A DNA stretch of 32,322 nt, taken from an uncultured Verrucomicrobiales bacterium. Its GTDB lineage: Bacteria > Verrucomicrobiota > Verrucomicrobiia > Limisphaerales > Palsa-1400. Location of the stretch: positions 1 to 32,322 of the forward strand of contig CAIYOY010000370.1 in NCBI GenBank assembly GCA_903927905.1. The letters run 5' to 3'. Both the position numbers and the translations under genes were made by a program. Under the pieces are notes generated by a model, which was not told where the DNA came from, searched no databases, and saw nothing but the letters and a program-made list of their open reading frames with translations. Positions within the stretch are counted from its first letter, which is position 1; every line of letters starts with the position of its first letter. Of this stretch, positions 32,285-32,322 are shown one piece after another.

Positions 32285-32322
32285 GGGGTCTTAGCTCAGT
32301 TGGTAGAGCGTCTCGTTCGCAA
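32285..32322 (+). tRNA. tRNA-Ala (anticodon CGC), 5' part, cut by the window end
   Basis: The first 38 bases of a tRNA are visible: acceptor strand GGGGTCT, T8, A9, D-arm GCTC-AGTTGGTA-GAGC with the conserved A14, G18G19 and A21, G26, anticodon strand TCTCG, and loop TTCGCAA. With T33 as the second loop base the anticodon is CGC, reading GCG (Ala). The GGGG start with G3 agrees with an alanine tRNA. The 3' half is outside the window, so pairing of the acceptor and anticodon stems cannot be checked. Confidence 0.85.

Overview
The window looks like a chromosomal segment of a Gram-negative member of the PVC superphylum, most likely a Verrucomicrobiota of the Pedosphaera/Limisphaera type. The evidence is a very large secreted ThuA / PVC-type dehydrogenase / cytochrome c fusion, a Tat-exported sugar isomerase-like protein, an LptD outer-membrane barrel, paired PilT-type ATPases, and several families of short hairpin repeats between genes. 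This placement is inferred from gene families; no taxonomic marker was compared. TAG, TAA and TGA all terminate genes here (9, 9 and 5 of the 23 protein genes by my reading), so the standard code applies.

Layout, left to right. 1-3512 (minus): xseB, dxs and a 23S rRNA uracil methyltransferase gene (rlmD/trmA family) that carries two in-frame amber codons. 3777-4874 (minus): a deoxyhypusine-synthase-like protein. 5095-7075 (plus): an MscS channel and a Tat-exported TIM-barrel protein. 7077-8207 (minus): a lipoprotein and a TPR protein. 8307-17729 (plus): the 1648-residue ThuA/dehydrogenase/cytochrome fusion, then two amidohydrolase-family genes that together encode three amidohydrolase-like domains. 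Only one of these keeps a complete metal site. 17891-22950 (minus): a heparinase II/III-like secreted protein, hemB, a LacI-type regulator and nadK. 22934-26601 (minus): tlyA, a degenerate receiver-like protein, a PilU-like ATPase and PilT. 26657-27697 (plus): a MidA-type methyltransferase. 27738-30710 (minus): lptD preceded by a DUF4230 protein. 30814-32187 (plus): a secreted right-handed beta-helix protein. The window ends inside a tRNA-Ala(CGC) gene.

How the genes relate: most are housekeeping (isoprenoid precursors, haem, NADP, rRNA modification, LPS export, pilus retraction). Secreted proteins for carbohydrate or peptide turnover lie among them. The most distinctive layer is the set of small mobile-looking repeats and their effects on genes. 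A 102-bp MITE-like element with a perfect 7-bp target duplication lies between hemB and lacI. A 72-bp hairpin lies exactly in frame inside a signal-peptide region. A double palindrome supplies the stop codon of nadK. I found no CRISPR array, phage, transposase gene or defence system. The best candidates for new biology are these repeats, the amber-interrupted methyltransferase, the amidohydrolase pair with decayed domains, and the pseudo-receiver in the pilus ATPase cluster.
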